From positions 1 through 58,085 of the forward strand of contig CAAFVD010000039.1 of NCBI GenBank assembly GCA_900766355.1: a stretch of DNA of 58,085 nucleotides, read 5' to 3'. The notes below the pieces were generated by a model. The model saw only the letters and a program-made list of their open reading frames with translations, was not told where the DNA came from and did no database searches. Positions 23,597 through 31,528 of the stretch are shown in pieces. Made by a program: the position numbers and the translations under genes. Within the stretch, counting starts at the first letter, position 1. Each line of letters begins with the position of its first letter. The stretch comes from Candidatus Gastranaerophilales bacterium (GTDB lineage: Bacteria; Cyanobacteriota; Vampirovibrionia; Gastranaerophilales; Gastranaerophilaceae).

Positions 23597-23788
23597 TTAA
23601 TCTAAAATTTCCATATACTTCGAAAGGGAATGAACTGTATCACAATTTTCACAAGTTATAGCAACATCTTCTAAATTTCCCTCATAATCCCTTTCAATAC
23701 TTGCTCTTGCTTTTTCGTTATTTTCGTTACCTATTGTTAGCAATGAGCCACAGTTTCCACAAATTATATGTAAGCTATCACATACCAT
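23597..23788 (-). CDS. Small zinc-ribbon protein
   Basis: 63 residues with two CxxC pairs: HIICGNCGSLL near the N-terminus and AITCENCDTVHSL about 33 residues later. This is a classic zinc ribbon. Its start overlaps the end of the upstream gene. Unknown partner. Confidence 0.75.
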   Translation of the reverse strand: MVCDSLHIICGNCGSLLTIGNENNEKARASIERDYEGNLEDVAITCENCDTVHSLSKYMEILD

Positions 23789-24107
23789 GTCTATTTCCTT
23801 CCTTTAACCATTTAAAAAATTCGACTTCATCAATATATAGATTTTTCCCATTACGAAAAATAGCCTTATCTATTCCGTTTTTATCAGCCTTAGCGACATA
23901 ATTTCTCATAGCAGATAATGTCGGATAGTCGTAATACTGATTCCATTTTGATAGACGAATGTATCTTGTTGTTTTTGTCTGCTGTAAAGATTTCAGCAAC
24001 AATATAATTTCTTTAACTAACAACTTAGCAGTTTCTCCGAACTCTTTACCAACCTGCTCAACCTTGAGGTCTATCATTTGGTTTGTTTCTTCCATTGTTA
24101 TTTGCAT
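23778..24107 (-). CDS. Putative DNA-binding protein (excisionase-like)
   Basis: 109 residues; a start 12 bases in (MEETNQ) is also possible. An N-terminal coiled helix is followed by YIRLSKWNQYYDYPTLSAMRNYV, then IFRNGKNLYIDEVEFFKWL, the winged-helix pattern of small excisionase or helix-turn-helix adaptor proteins. It may regulate early transcription or excision. It overlaps the upstream frame by 50 bases. Confidence 0.65.
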   Translation of the reverse strand: MQITMEETNQMIDLKVEQVGKEFGETAKLLVKEIILLLKSLQQTKTTRYIRLSKWNQYYDYPTLSAMRNYVAKADKNGIDKAIFRNGKNLYIDEVEFFKWLKEGNRHGM

Positions 24108-24345
24108 AATTTATGTTCTCCACCATTAAAAATTCTTCTATATGTCGTTTTAAATCATCACTCCAAAACTCACCCAAGATATGAAAATACTCTACTAGCG
24201 CAACTACTACCGTCTTGTATTCCAATAGCTTTTTGTTCTTGAATCTTAATTCTTGCTGTAGGTGTTTATTCTGTTCTACAACTTCGTTATATTGGTTTAC
24301 TGATTGCTGCACGACTTTGCAGTCTTCTGTAAGATTACAGTACAT
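24058..24345 (-). CDS. Small coiled-coil phage protein
   Basis: 95 residues with a glutamine-rich helical N-terminus (VVQQSVNQYNEVVEQNKHLQQEL) and a later hydrophobic-charged helix. It ends NNNGRNKPNDRPQG inside the next gene. Unknown function. Confidence 0.6.
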   Translation of the reverse strand: MYCNLTEDCKVVQQSVNQYNEVVEQNKHLQQELRFKNKKLLEYKTVVVALVEYFHILGEFWSDDLKRHIEEFLMVENINYANNNGRNKPNDRPQG

Positions 24346-24347
24346 AT

Positions 24348-24455
24348 CTACCCCCTTATTAAGTAATACAGGATTTTACCCAAGTGCCAAATGACACCTA
24401 GGACTACCCAAGCCATTGCCAGTACATATAAAGTTTGTCTTTGTAAATCATTCAT
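24348..24455 (-). CDS. 35-residue single-pass membrane peptide
   Basis: Frame ATG 24455 to TAG 24348. It begins MNDLQRQTLYVLAMAWVVLG and ends LYYLIRG. Nearly all of it is one membrane helix. It ends two bases before the next start, and its own start is 12 bases after the upstream stop. The tight packing supports translation. Confidence 0.6.
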   Translation of the reverse strand: MNDLQRQTLYVLAMAWVVLGVIWHLGKILYYLIRG

Positions 24456-24466
24456 TATTACCTCAC

Positions 24467-24793
24467 TTATTTATATCTTTTCTCATACAGTTCTTTTGCC
24501 ATTTTTTTTGTATAAAACTTTTTCAGATACTCTTTATAATTTTCCTTAGCAGATTTCGTCTGAATATCTTTTATCGTTCTCTCACGCGTAGAATCGTTCA
24601 TATCGTTAATACTTTTAACCTCTACACAGTAAAAATCTCGGGCATTGAAAGGTCTGTTTACACATCTATTTTCGGCTTGACACTCGACCATACAGCCTAA
24701 AGCGCATTTTTCTTCCAACTTTTTGCAGTATCTACAATCAAGGCAAGCATATACAGTCTTTTTGTTAGTTTTCTTTATTACCCTGTAAGCCAT
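24467..24793 (-). CDS. Cysteine-rich phage protein
   Basis: 108 residues. The first half has eight cysteines (YACLDCRYCKKLEEKCALGC, MVECQAENRCVN, FYCVEV), consistent with two metal sites; the second half is a lysine-rich helix. AAGGA precedes the ATG. Unknown function. Confidence 0.7.
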   Translation of the reverse strand: MAYRVIKKTNKKTVYACLDCRYCKKLEEKCALGCMVECQAENRCVNRPFNARDFYCVEVKSINDMNDSTRERTIKDIQTKSAKENYKEYLKKFYTKKMAKELYEKRYK

Positions 24794-24950
24794 TCTTTCC
24801 TTCTTTCTTTTCGTTTAAAAGTTCAACTATACATTCCATATATAAAGACAATTCAGATTCACTATAAGGTCTTAGACCTGCTTTAATAATTGCTTTTTTG
24901 GAATAGAAGTTCTTTTCTTCTGATTTTGTATCTGTTGTAAAATTCTTCAT
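24765..24950 (-). CDS. Small acidic phage protein, uncertain
   Basis: 61 residues, with IIKAGLRPYSESELSLYMECIVELLNEKK as a probable helix. It overlaps the upstream gene by 68 bases and the downstream gene by 29, and has no clear binding site. The composition is protein-like, so it is kept at low confidence. Confidence 0.45.
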   Translation of the reverse strand: MKNFTTDTKSEEKNFYSKKAIIKAGLRPYSESELSLYMECIVELLNEKKEGKNGLQGNKEN

Positions 24951-25203
24951 CTGTTAATACCTTTATTCCTCTGTTTTCTATATGCTCGTGGCATATTTTG
25001 CTCACTAATATTAATTTTTGTTTGATTCCTCTTTCCTCATACCATTCAGGATTTTGTACATAAGCCTGATACTGGATAAAATGATGTAATTCACACCTTG
25101 AATGGTTATATTGGTCTAAAGAACTGATATGTATTTTTACAAGTTTCCCTGCAGTGTTTAGCAGATAAATCGAATCTTTGAATTTTTCTATTTCTGCTGC
25201 CAT
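24883..25203 (-). CDS. HNH-like zinc-site phage protein
   Basis: 106 residues. The centre reads CELHHFIQYQAYVQNPEWYE followed by KLILVSKICHEHIE, an arrangement of Cys, His-His and His that resembles compact HNH/zinc-associated phage proteins. Nuclease activity cannot be asserted. No ribosome binding site is seen, and its first 98 bases overlap the preceding frame, so coupled translation or a frameshift is possible. Confidence 0.6.
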   Translation of the reverse strand: MAAEIEKFKDSIYLLNTAGKLVKIHISSLDQYNHSRCELHHFIQYQAYVQNPEWYEERGIKQKLILVSKICHEHIENRGIKVLTDEEFYNRYKIRRKELLFQKSNY

Positions 25204-25333
25204 ATTCTTTTGTTTCGTTTTGCGAATTTTCTTCTATCTCCTTTAATATTTTTTGTATTCGTTTCTCATATTCTTCCGAGGTTAAATCTTCCTGACTGAT
25301 AAGTTTCTTACAGTCCTCATATTGTTCCCACAT
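25106..25333 (-). CDS. Small acidic helical protein overlapping two genes
   Basis: 75 residues, with an acidic helical N-terminal half (YEDCKKLISQEDLTSEEYEK). The C-terminal half lies over the start of the HNH-like gene in another frame and looks less protein-like. Its start is inside the end of the primase-helicase gene. The likely product is the N-terminal half, possibly joined to the next frame. Confidence 0.5.
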   Translation of the reverse strand: MWEQYEDCKKLISQEDLTSEEYEKRIQKILKEIEENSQNETKEYGSRNRKIQRFDLSAKHCRETCKNTYQFFRPI

Positions 25334-26963
25334 CTACTAAGACCCTCCTATCAATGTCATACATGAGATTGAATTCACCACCTGAAGGTTTACCCAAAAA
25401 GTGGTTCTTTACCTTTTCGACAAACACCACAGGGAAATTACTTAACTTACCCGAAACCTTATCCCTTTCTCTATGGATAATGATTCCGTAGTCAGCCATG
25501 TTGTACCAATCACTAGAACCTGATATAGAATACATATTCGGACACTTATCTCCGTCAGGTTTCTTAGGATGTGCAACAAATACAACCAATATACCCAGTC
25601 GTTTTGCAAGCATTGATAGTTTGGCAAGGATAGAACCAACATACAAATCTTCTCGATTGTTTATAAATTTGTTGTTTAATCTGTTATATGGGTCAATAAC
25701 AAGAGTATTAACTCCGTATTTTTTTACAGCCAACTCTGCACGTTCAATGATTTCGTCAACTGTCCACATTCTATCAATATCGAACCTAAAGAAATGCCCC
25801 CCAATAAATTCGTAAGGTTCACCAAATATACTTTCATCTCCGTTTTCTCTTACATATTTGTAGAATGGTGTTTCTGTGTACATTTCAAGCAAAGTGTTGT
25901 AATGCGTAGGCACAATGCTTTCAAACGAAGCTACAAGATGTCTTAGTCCATATTGTTTAGACAAATTCATTAGCATATTATCAACAAAAGTTGATTTTCC
26001 TCGTGACGGATAACCTGTTATAATCATCAAATACCCAGTACGGATTTTGACAATATTATCGAAACTTCTCCAACCTGTTTGATAGAAATTAACATCTTTC
26101 TCAAAGTTGTAGTTATAAATATCATCAAATCTGTCGAAAAATGTTATGATTCCATCAGGAGATATTTCTTCTGCGTTATCAATATACTCTTTTAGGTTTT
26201 CACCTCCTAGCAACGCTTCGTTTGCATCTTTGTACTGTTTCCAATTAACGGTTTTACATTTGTTTTTCCCCAGGCGTTTTAGTAAGTTTTCTTTCAAACC
26301 GTCCCCAGGAATATCATTATCAACTGCAATAATATGTGTATCGAATTTCTGTATAAAATCCCAACAGTTCTCTATACACTCCAGTTTGTTTTCACTTGCA
26401 CCTTGTGGAATTGATACAGATAATATTCCTTGTTCAGCCAATGCCAATACATCCATTTCACCTTCTACCCATATCAATGGGGAGTTAGTATCTGTGATGA
26501 AATCCATACCGAATAATGTTTTTTCGGTGTCTTTTTCTTGTCTAAACCTTTTCTGTCCATTTCCCAAATTCTTACGATATTTGACATTAACCAATTCACC
26601 GTATTTGTAATAAGGAATAACAATTTCTTTTTGTTCATTGAAAGATATACCGTATTTATCAACAACATGTTTCGAGATTCCTCGTTTTTTGAAATATGTA
26701 TAAATAGGTTCTAACTTTTCAACAACCTTTGGTGGGTCAGGTCTTTTATATGATTTTTTTGTTTGTTCAAACTTGTTACGATAATAAACCTTACCTGACC
26801 AGTCGCAATTATGGCAATTATACAAGACAGCTTCATCTGTATAAGTTACAGAAAGACAAGGGTCTGACTTATGTTTACGCAGGTGTGAACATTGAGGGCA
26901 GGTTTGTTTCCCACTCTTTGTCAATGTTATTCCTAATTCTTGTAACTTCTTTCTGTATTCCAT
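25317..26963 (-). CDS. Primase-helicase (T7 gp4 / Twinkle-like)
   Basis: 548 residues. An N-terminal zinc finger (C22, C25, C36, C50, C53 region) is followed by a TOPRIM domain (E168 in WVEGEMDVLAL, D215/D217 in IAVDNDIPGDG) and a RecA-like DnaB helicase core with Walker A GYPSRGKST (317-325) and Walker B LVIDPYN. A later H-motif reads VFVAHPKKPDG. It unwinds DNA at the phage fork and makes or would make primers. It is the only replication enzyme of the prophage in the window; no polymerase accompanies it, so host polymerase is probably recruited. Confidence 0.95.
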   Translation of the reverse strand: MEYRKKLQELGITLTKSGKQTCPQCSHLRKHKSDPCLSVTYTDEAVLYNCHNCDWSGKVYYRNKFEQTKKSYKRPDPPKVVEKLEPIYTYFKKRGISKHVVDKYGISFNEQKEIVIPYYKYGELVNVKYRKNLGNGQKRFRQEKDTEKTLFGMDFITDTNSPLIWVEGEMDVLALAEQGILSVSIPQGASENKLECIENCWDFIQKFDTHIIAVDNDIPGDGLKENLLKRLGKNKCKTVNWKQYKDANEALLGGENLKEYIDNAEEISPDGIITFFDRFDDIYNYNFEKDVNFYQTGWRSFDNIVKIRTGYLMIITGYPSRGKSTFVDNMLMNLSKQYGLRHLVASFESIVPTHYNTLLEMYTETPFYKYVRENGDESIFGEPYEFIGGHFFRFDIDRMWTVDEIIERAELAVKKYGVNTLVIDPYNRLNNKFINNREDLYVGSILAKLSMLAKRLGILVVFVAHPKKPDGDKCPNMYSISGSSDWYNMADYGIIIHRERDKVSGKLSNFPVVFVEKVKNHFLGKPSGGEFNLMYDIDRRVLVDVGTI

Positions 26964-26972
26964 TATCCCGAC

Positions 26973-27485
26973 CTATATACTCCAGTTTGGTTGTTTGGTT
27001 TGTTTTTTTTCTTCCAATACTTTTAGTGATTTTTGAATAATCCATTTATCGCTTTTAAAATAACAATAATGATTTTTACCCAAAGCATTTTTAGCCATTT
27101 TACTAATACCTGCGTCCCCTGATTCAAGCCAATCTTCAAGTTCTTTAACAGCTAAAGTAATTACATCTTCGCCGAATTTAGTAACCAATCTGTCATATTG
27201 TAATTCTGTTAAATTTACGAGTTTGTTATCTTCGCCTAAATCTTTTTTAGGACTGTCATCATCTTTTGGACGACCACCCTTGCAACCGTTCTTATATTTT
27301 TTGTTATTTGAATCAATATAAGGTTTTGTTAATTCAAAATAAGCTTTAGTATGTCCTGACAAGTCAGGTTCTTTGTCGTAAAAGACATAATCAAATAATG
27401 CGTTTAAAAATTTTAGTTGTTCGTTATTAGATAGAGTTCTTATAACATCTACGGTGTTTTTATAAATTAAAAAGTTGTCTCTCAT
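26973..27485 (-). CDS. DUF6291-like phage replication-region protein
   Basis: 170 residues. The start FLIYKNTVDVIRTLSNNEQL.FLNALFDYVFYDKEP and the KKYKNGCKGGRPK block match the pattern of DUF6291-type proteins found beside phage replication genes. The C-terminus is helical and basic. It lies nine bases before the primase-helicase and may be a DNA-binding loader, by position only. Confidence 0.75.
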   Translation of the reverse strand: MRDNFLIYKNTVDVIRTLSNNEQLKFLNALFDYVFYDKEPDLSGHTKAYFELTKPYIDSNNKKYKNGCKGGRPKDDDSPKKDLGEDNKLVNLTELQYDRLVTKFGEDVITLAVKELEDWLESGDAGISKMAKNALGKNHYCYFKSDKWIIQKSLKVLEEKKQTKQPNWSI

Positions 27486-27495
27486 TTTCTTTTCC

Positions 27496-27729
27496 TCAAT
27501 CCTCTAAAACATCTTGCTTTTTCATATCTTCAGTTATTCCAAATTTTCGAACAGTAGCTAATACTACAGATTTCATTTGACATTTATGTCTTGAACCCTT
27601 GAAATATGTTTCGTAAATCGGGCAAGGGGCAGATAGTCGCCCAACTACCCCTACTCCCGAGCATATACAACCTCGCATATAACAATCTTTTGCACTATTA
27701 GTCCAACGAAGTACATTGTAATCTTCCAT
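27496..27729 (-). CDS. Cysteine-containing small protein
   Basis: 77 residues with CYMRGCICSG and later C36 and C50 (SAPCPIYETY, RHKCQMKSV). A metal site is plausible. It lies between the DUF6291 and SSB-tail genes. Unknown. Confidence 0.6.
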   Translation of the reverse strand: MEDYNVLRWTNSAKDCYMRGCICSGVGVVGRLSAPCPIYETYFKGSRHKCQMKSVVLATVRKFGITEDMKKQDVLED

Positions 27730-27741
27730 TTCTAAAACCTC

Positions 27742-28005
27742 TTAGAATGGAATTTCTTCATCTGTTGCTATATCACTAGATGATTCTGACTGAGTTTGTT
27801 CTTGTGGCTTATATGTAACAAGTCTGTAATTAGGCGAATTTTCCTTCTTTCTTTGGTCCGCAGGAATTGGTTTCAAAACAAATTTTACTTTTGCAAGTTG
27901 AGGAAACAACTCTTTTACGGTATCGTCTAAACCTATTGAAATTCCTGTAAGAACTTTCTTACCGTCTTTTTCTTCTGTCTTTGCCCAAGCACTTCCGATA
28001 TTCAT
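27742..28005 (-). CDS. DUF736-like protein with an SSB-type acidic tail
   Basis: 87 residues from ATG 28005 (AAAGGAG, seven-base spacing); the upstream extension lies in the tRNA. The start MNIGSAWAKTEEKDGKKVLTG and LKPIPADQRKK..SPNYRLV resemble DUF736/OB-like proteins. The last six residues, DEEIPF, copy the C-terminal peptide of bacterial SSB proteins, which recruits replication and repair partners. Beside RecT, exonuclease and helicase genes, it is a good candidate for the phage single-strand binding protein or an SSB mimic. Confidence 0.7.
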   Translation of the reverse strand: MNIGSAWAKTEEKDGKKVLTGISIGLDDTVKELFPQLAKVKFVLKPIPADQRKKENSPNYRLVTYKPQEQTQSESSSDIATDEEIPF

Positions 28006-28035
28006 AATTTCTCCTTTCCTACTCGTGCTAACTAC

Positions 28036-28106
28036 TAGCAGGTGCAAGAATTGAACTTGCTTCTCTACCTGAGGACGGTAGTATGTTACCGTTACACTAA
28101 CCTGCG
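28036..28106 (-). tRNA. Phage tRNA, anticodon CCT (Arg) by loop position
   Basis: Minus strand: acceptor CGCAGGT with ACCTGCT (first pair mismatched), D arm GTGT..ACAT, anticodon stem CTACC/GGTAG, loop GTCCTCA placing CCT at 34-36, T arm GCAAG-TTCAATT-CTTGC. Position 37 is C, unusual for a tRNA. The body resembles glycine tRNAs, so a glycine identity is an alternative. CCA not encoded. It adjoins tRNA-Ser. Confidence 0.7.
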
Positions 28107-28113
28107 ATATACA

Positions 28114-28198
28114 AGGAAAGCATAGGACTTGAACCTAATCCCCTGTCGAGGACAATCCGTTTAGCAAACGGTTCTGATACCTTATCAGTTTACTTTCC
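28114..28198 (-). tRNA. Phage tRNA-Ser (anticodon GCT)
   Basis: Minus strand class II tRNA: acceptor GGAAAGT with GCTTTCC (one G-T wobble), anticodon stem CCGTT/AACGG-type with GCT in the loop, a long variable arm and a TTCAAGT T loop. The outer T-stem pair is T-T. No CCA. It decodes AGC/AGU. Divergence from the chromosomal tRNA-Ser supports phage origin. Confidence 0.85.
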
Positions 28199-28272
28199 GT
28201 AATGTTAGGGGTTTTTGTTAAAGCAGAACCACTCAAAACTGCGTTATACTTTTAAAGAAACTGCAGGGGATT

Positions 28273-29199
28273 TTACTCCCCTACAGAATTCTGTTCCGGT
28301 GGTAACTTCGAAACAGAATTTTGCAAATAGGTCTGATTTTCGTCCCAGTTTGTTTCATCTGGAATCGCAAACATGTCAGCTTGAATAACAGATTTTGTTG
28401 TATTATCCATAGCTAGTGCTTTCTGCAACTCAACTGATTTTGGTAACAGTTTTGCCAACTGAATCAATACTGTTTTTTTGCACATAGCATTCAAATCTTT
28501 CGCCCAAGGTGAATTAGCTTCAAAGTGAGGTGTTACAGGAACATAAGTTTTAGACCTATCGTCCCATTCTCTTGTGATATAGCATTTTGAATGAGTTTTG
28601 CCATGTTCAACGCATTCATCTTTAGACATCACTTTAAAAATGCTTCCACCGTTTCTTAAAGTCGCAACTGCATAGTATGCAACAGGTTCACCTCTATCCT
28701 TTAATACAGGACAATGTTTAAGGTATGGATTTGTTCCGTATGAATATTCAAAAATATCATTTTCATAAACTGTGTGCATATCCAAAGTAAGTGCAGCACC
28801 ATGTCTATAAAACAGTTCGATATAACCTTTGTATCCGATTTGGAACTGACATTCATAGCGTTTTACCCATTTCTTTCTGCCAGTGTCAGGGTCAACAATT
28901 TGTTTTGAATTGTTATAAGGTATCAAATATGCTTGACCTTCAATATTTGGTTCTAAACCTAACTGGGCAGATTGGAACAATGCACCCAAGATTGACATTT
29001 GACTACATTCAGCCAATTTCGGATTTAATCTCATTGATGTTACGGCAATCCTTACGAATCTTTCAGGGGTTATAAAGCTAGGTAATGCTTTGCCTAATTC
29101 GTCAATTTGGTTTCTGATAAATGTTGCCATATCAACTTTTTTTGTTTCTGTTGAAATAACCTTGTTTTTTAATTTTGTCACCGCTAAGTTTTGTGCCAT
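28273..29199 (-). CDS. recT: RecT-family single-strand annealing protein
   Basis: 308 residues. The conserved block FVRIAVTSMRLNPKLAECSQMSILGALFQSAQLGLEPNIEGQAYLIPY is the RecT signature, followed by CQFQIGYKGYIELFYRHG and MCKKTVLIQLAKLLPKS. It anneals complementary strands after the exonuclease resects ends. It sits downstream of the YqaJ exonuclease as in other phage recombination pairs. The C-terminus is polar and probably flexible. Cytoplasmic. Confidence 0.95.
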   Translation of the reverse strand: MAQNLAVTKLKNKVISTETKKVDMATFIRNQIDELGKALPSFITPERFVRIAVTSMRLNPKLAECSQMSILGALFQSAQLGLEPNIEGQAYLIPYNNSKQIVDPDTGRKKWVKRYECQFQIGYKGYIELFYRHGAALTLDMHTVYENDIFEYSYGTNPYLKHCPVLKDRGEPVAYYAVATLRNGGSIFKVMSKDECVEHGKTHSKCYITREWDDRSKTYVPVTPHFEANSPWAKDLNAMCKKTVLIQLAKLLPKSVELQKALAMDNTTKSVIQADMFAIPDETNWDENQTYLQNSVSKLPPEQNSVGE

Positions 29200-29381
29200 T
29201 ATTCCACCTCAATTTCATCAATTAAATCTACTCTTTGGACAGTTCCGCTAATTATGTCGTCTATCCTATACAGAAGGTCTTGCTGAACCGCTTCAAACTT
29301 ACGATTGTGATAATTTTTCGCTTTCTTATCTAGCTCGTTTTCCTCAAAATCAATAAGCATTCTTACTTCTAGTCGTTTCAT
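29199..29381 (-). CDS. Small charged protein between exonuclease and RecT
   Basis: 60 residues, all charged helix (LIDFEENELDKKAKNYHNR), starting and ending with one-base overlaps of its neighbours. The tight coupling suggests a role with the recombination pair. Unknown. Confidence 0.65.
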   Translation of the reverse strand: MKRLEVRMLIDFEENELDKKAKNYHNRKFEAVQQDLLYRIDDIISGTVQRVDLIDEIEVE

Positions 29382-30352
29382 TAAGCCACCTCAAATTCTT
29401 TGTTAGCTTTGATATGCATTACACGATAAGAAGAAGTTAAGGCAAATTCTTTGTATAAATCTTCGTGTGTTTCTTTGAAAGATTTAGTATCAAATTTTGT
29501 AGTGCTTCGAGATTTCCAAGTAACAACATATTTCGGAGTTTTGATACCCAAGTTGTCTTTGATAATATCTTTAATAGTTGTTTCAATTTCTTTTTGTTCA
29601 TCTTGATAGTTTTTGATATGAGCTTTGATTTCTTGTAAGTATGCAATCTTATCTTCCAAAGTTTGAGCAGCTTGTGCAGTTTCATCATCTTTCGGATAAA
29701 GCTCAATCATTACTTCTGAATGTTCAGAGTATAAATCTTTCAATGTTTCATCATCGGTAGGCATTATTGCAGGTGGTGTATCTTCCTGAACGTGTCCCCA
29801 AAATTCTTTTGCAGCTTCAACCATTGTTGCAAACAGTTCTGCATCAAACTCGATTTGTTTATATTTAAAAGATTGACCGCCAATAAGGACTGCAATATGT
29901 CCAATTTTTCTACCTGTAATACCCAAGTACCACATAACCTGTAATATATATTCTTGCGGAATTTCTTCACCTTCCCATTCATCTGCTTTGAATGCTGAGC
30001 AAGTTTTACATTCTAAAAGCTCATCAGTACCAGTTACTAATCTATCGACATGAGCAACCATATATGGATAATCAGGGTGTTGATAGTATTTAGGTGAGCG
30101 TCTTACAGCTTTGCCTGTTTTTTGTGTGAATTTCTTCGCTACAAATTCTTCCAAATCTTGTCCGAGTTCTACAGCTTCCACATCAGACAAATCAGGTGCA
30201 GGAAGTCTGCCTGTTTTTTCTGCCCAAATCTTTAAAGGAGTTCCCCAACGAGATAGCCCCATAATTTTGGCGATATCTGAGCCACCGATAAATTTATTTC
30301 GGTTATATGTTACATCTTTATTACTAAATTCTGTTGTTGTTTGTACTGCCAT
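29381..30352 (-). CDS. YqaJ-type viral recombinase exonuclease
   Basis: 323 residues of the lambda-exonuclease/PD-(D/E)XK fold. N-terminal IGGSDIAKIMGLSRWGTPLKIW, ELGQDLEEFVAKKF, then HVDRLV (motif Asp) and LLECKTC (ExK catalytic pair), with Gln in EYILQVMWYLGITG. It degrades one strand of linear duplex DNA to feed RecT. The C-terminal 130 residues form a helical extension typical of the phage YqaJ group. RBS GAAAGG. Confidence 0.92.
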   Translation of the reverse strand: MAVQTTTEFSNKDVTYNRNKFIGGSDIAKIMGLSRWGTPLKIWAEKTGRLPAPDLSDVEAVELGQDLEEFVAKKFTQKTGKAVRRSPKYYQHPDYPYMVAHVDRLVTGTDELLECKTCSAFKADEWEGEEIPQEYILQVMWYLGITGRKIGHIAVLIGGQSFKYKQIEFDAELFATMVEAAKEFWGHVQEDTPPAIMPTDDETLKDLYSEHSEVMIELYPKDDETAQAAQTLEDKIAYLQEIKAHIKNYQDEQKEIETTIKDIIKDNLGIKTPKYVVTWKSRSTTKFDTKSFKETHEDLYKEFALTSSYRVMHIKANKEFEVA

Positions 30353-30367
30353 TTTATTACCTTTCTA

Positions 30368-30694
30368 TTACGCTGCTAAACCTTGTAAGTTTTCGTCAAT
30401 GATTTCAATTAATTCCTCAAAGATTTCTCTATTGGTGTATCTTGATTCGTAATCAAAATCTTGAACTTCATCTAAATGGGATAAAATATATTCTTTGAGT
30501 TCTTCAAGTGATTTGATATTGTTCATTTCCTCATAATCGCCGTAGGCTTTTAGAGAGTTGATATCCAACTTGTTAGTTTTACTTACATGTTCAATAGAAA
30601 ACCCATGTTTTTCGGTTGATATAAAAGTTCCCCCAGGGAAATCTCCGAAATCAAAACTTTCATCAGTTTCATAAAAGTTATAATCTAGTTTCAT
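30368..30694 (-). CDS. Acidic phage protein, unknown
   Basis: 108 residues, very acidic, starting MKLDYNFYETDESFDFGDFPGG and ending in a helix EIFEELIEIIDENLQGLAA. Phage DNA-mimic proteins share such acidity, but this is composition only. It overlaps the upstream gene by four bases. Confidence 0.6.
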   Translation of the reverse strand: MKLDYNFYETDESFDFGDFPGGTFISTEKHGFSIEHVSKTNKLDINSLKAYGDYEEMNNIKSLEELKEYILSHLDEVQDFDYESRYTNREIFEELIEIIDENLQGLAA

Positions 30695-31008
30695 TTTGCA
30701 ACCCCCACGATATTATTTAGTTCGTCTAGTCTGCCGTCTTTCTTAGCTTGAATAAACATTGAATGAGCTTTTTCAAATAGTTGAATATCAGGAAGTAGTA
30801 AACCTGTATTTGAAAGCTCTAAATCTCTGCAGAAAGGGATTAATCTTTCATTCATAACTTTTTTATAATTCTCTGTTGCAATCTGAATCTTTCTGTTTAA
30901 AAATTCTTCTTGTAATCTTTTGTTTTGCTCAGATTCGGTTTCGAAAGAATCAAATCTGATTGAGCGAGGTCTTGTTAATTCTGTCCAAATTTTCTTCAAT
31001 AACTTCAT
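30691..31008 (-). CDS. Helical phage protein, unknown
   Basis: 105 residues from ATG 31008, which overlaps the previous stop (TAATG) behind GGGGGA. It is basic at the N-terminus and mostly helical. No family recognised. Confidence 0.6.
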   Translation of the reverse strand: MKLLKKIWTELTRPRSIRFDSFETESEQNKRLQEEFLNRKIQIATENYKKVMNERLIPFCRDLELSNTGLLLPDIQLFEKAHSMFIQAKKDGRLDELNNIVGVAK

Positions 31009-31217
31009 TACCAATTCCCCCTGCAAACTACATAGTCGATTAACCCTGCACGCAATGCCACCAATGTAGCTTTACTTATCAATGCAATGAGCCTAGGTTG
31101 AGCCAATGCTTCGGTGTAACTATACCAAGTGTCTTCATCTTTGGGACACAAAGTTTCGTAATCGTCACCCTTGAGAAGGAGTTGAACAATCTTTTGTGTT
31201 TCTGTTTCAATGTGCAT
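31008..31217 (-). CDS. Small phage protein, unknown
   Basis: 69 residues from ATG 31217, overlapping the previous stop (TAATG) with GGAGGG seven bases upstream. It has an acidic N-terminus and the helix RLIALISKATLVALRAGLIDYVV. Unknown. Confidence 0.6.
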   Translation of the reverse strand: MHIETETQKIVQLLLKGDDYETLCPKDEDTWYSYTEALAQPRLIALISKATLVALRAGLIDYVVCRGNW

Positions 31218-31528
31218 TAGAGTTCCCTCCAAAACAAATCTTCTGCCAATTTGCTATAAGCACCTATTTGCAAGAGTTCTTCTTCATTTAAAAGACTTTC
31301 AATTACATCTTTTAAAAATTTGTTTTTGTCTTTGTCAGTTTGAAAATCTTCCTCATTTGTTATAGCAGTCATAGTAGATACAACTTCAAATTGTTGTATT
31401 TCTTCCTTTGAGTTTAGAACTCTGTACTCATCATCATAATCACAGGCGAGTTGATAAACTGCCAAGGCTTCAAAATTTTGCTTTAGAAGTTTTATGACTT
31501 CTTCTTTTGTGTAATCTTTTTTTGCCAT
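31217..31528 (-). CDS. First early-operon protein, unknown
   Basis: 103 residues, acidic and helical (YTKEEVIKLLKQNFEALAVYQLA). As the first gene after the regulated early promoter and the structured leader, it may be made first after induction. GAAAGGTGG precedes the ATG. No family recognised. Confidence 0.6.
   Translation of the reverse strand: MAKKDYTKEEVIKLLKQNFEALAVYQLACDYDDEYRVLNSKEEIQQFEVVSTMTAITNEEDFQTDKDKNKFLKDVIESLLNEEELLQIGAYSKLAEDLFWREL

Noticed and set aside
26146..26610. 154-codon plus-strand frame opposite the primase-helicase
   Set aside because: Antisense shadow; the minus-strand frame has clear TOPRIM and helicase motifs.
25317..26963. 548-residue ATPase as the missing large terminase
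   Set aside because: It has an N-terminal zinc finger and TOPRIM and DnaB-type motifs, and no terminase nuclease; it lies in the early block.
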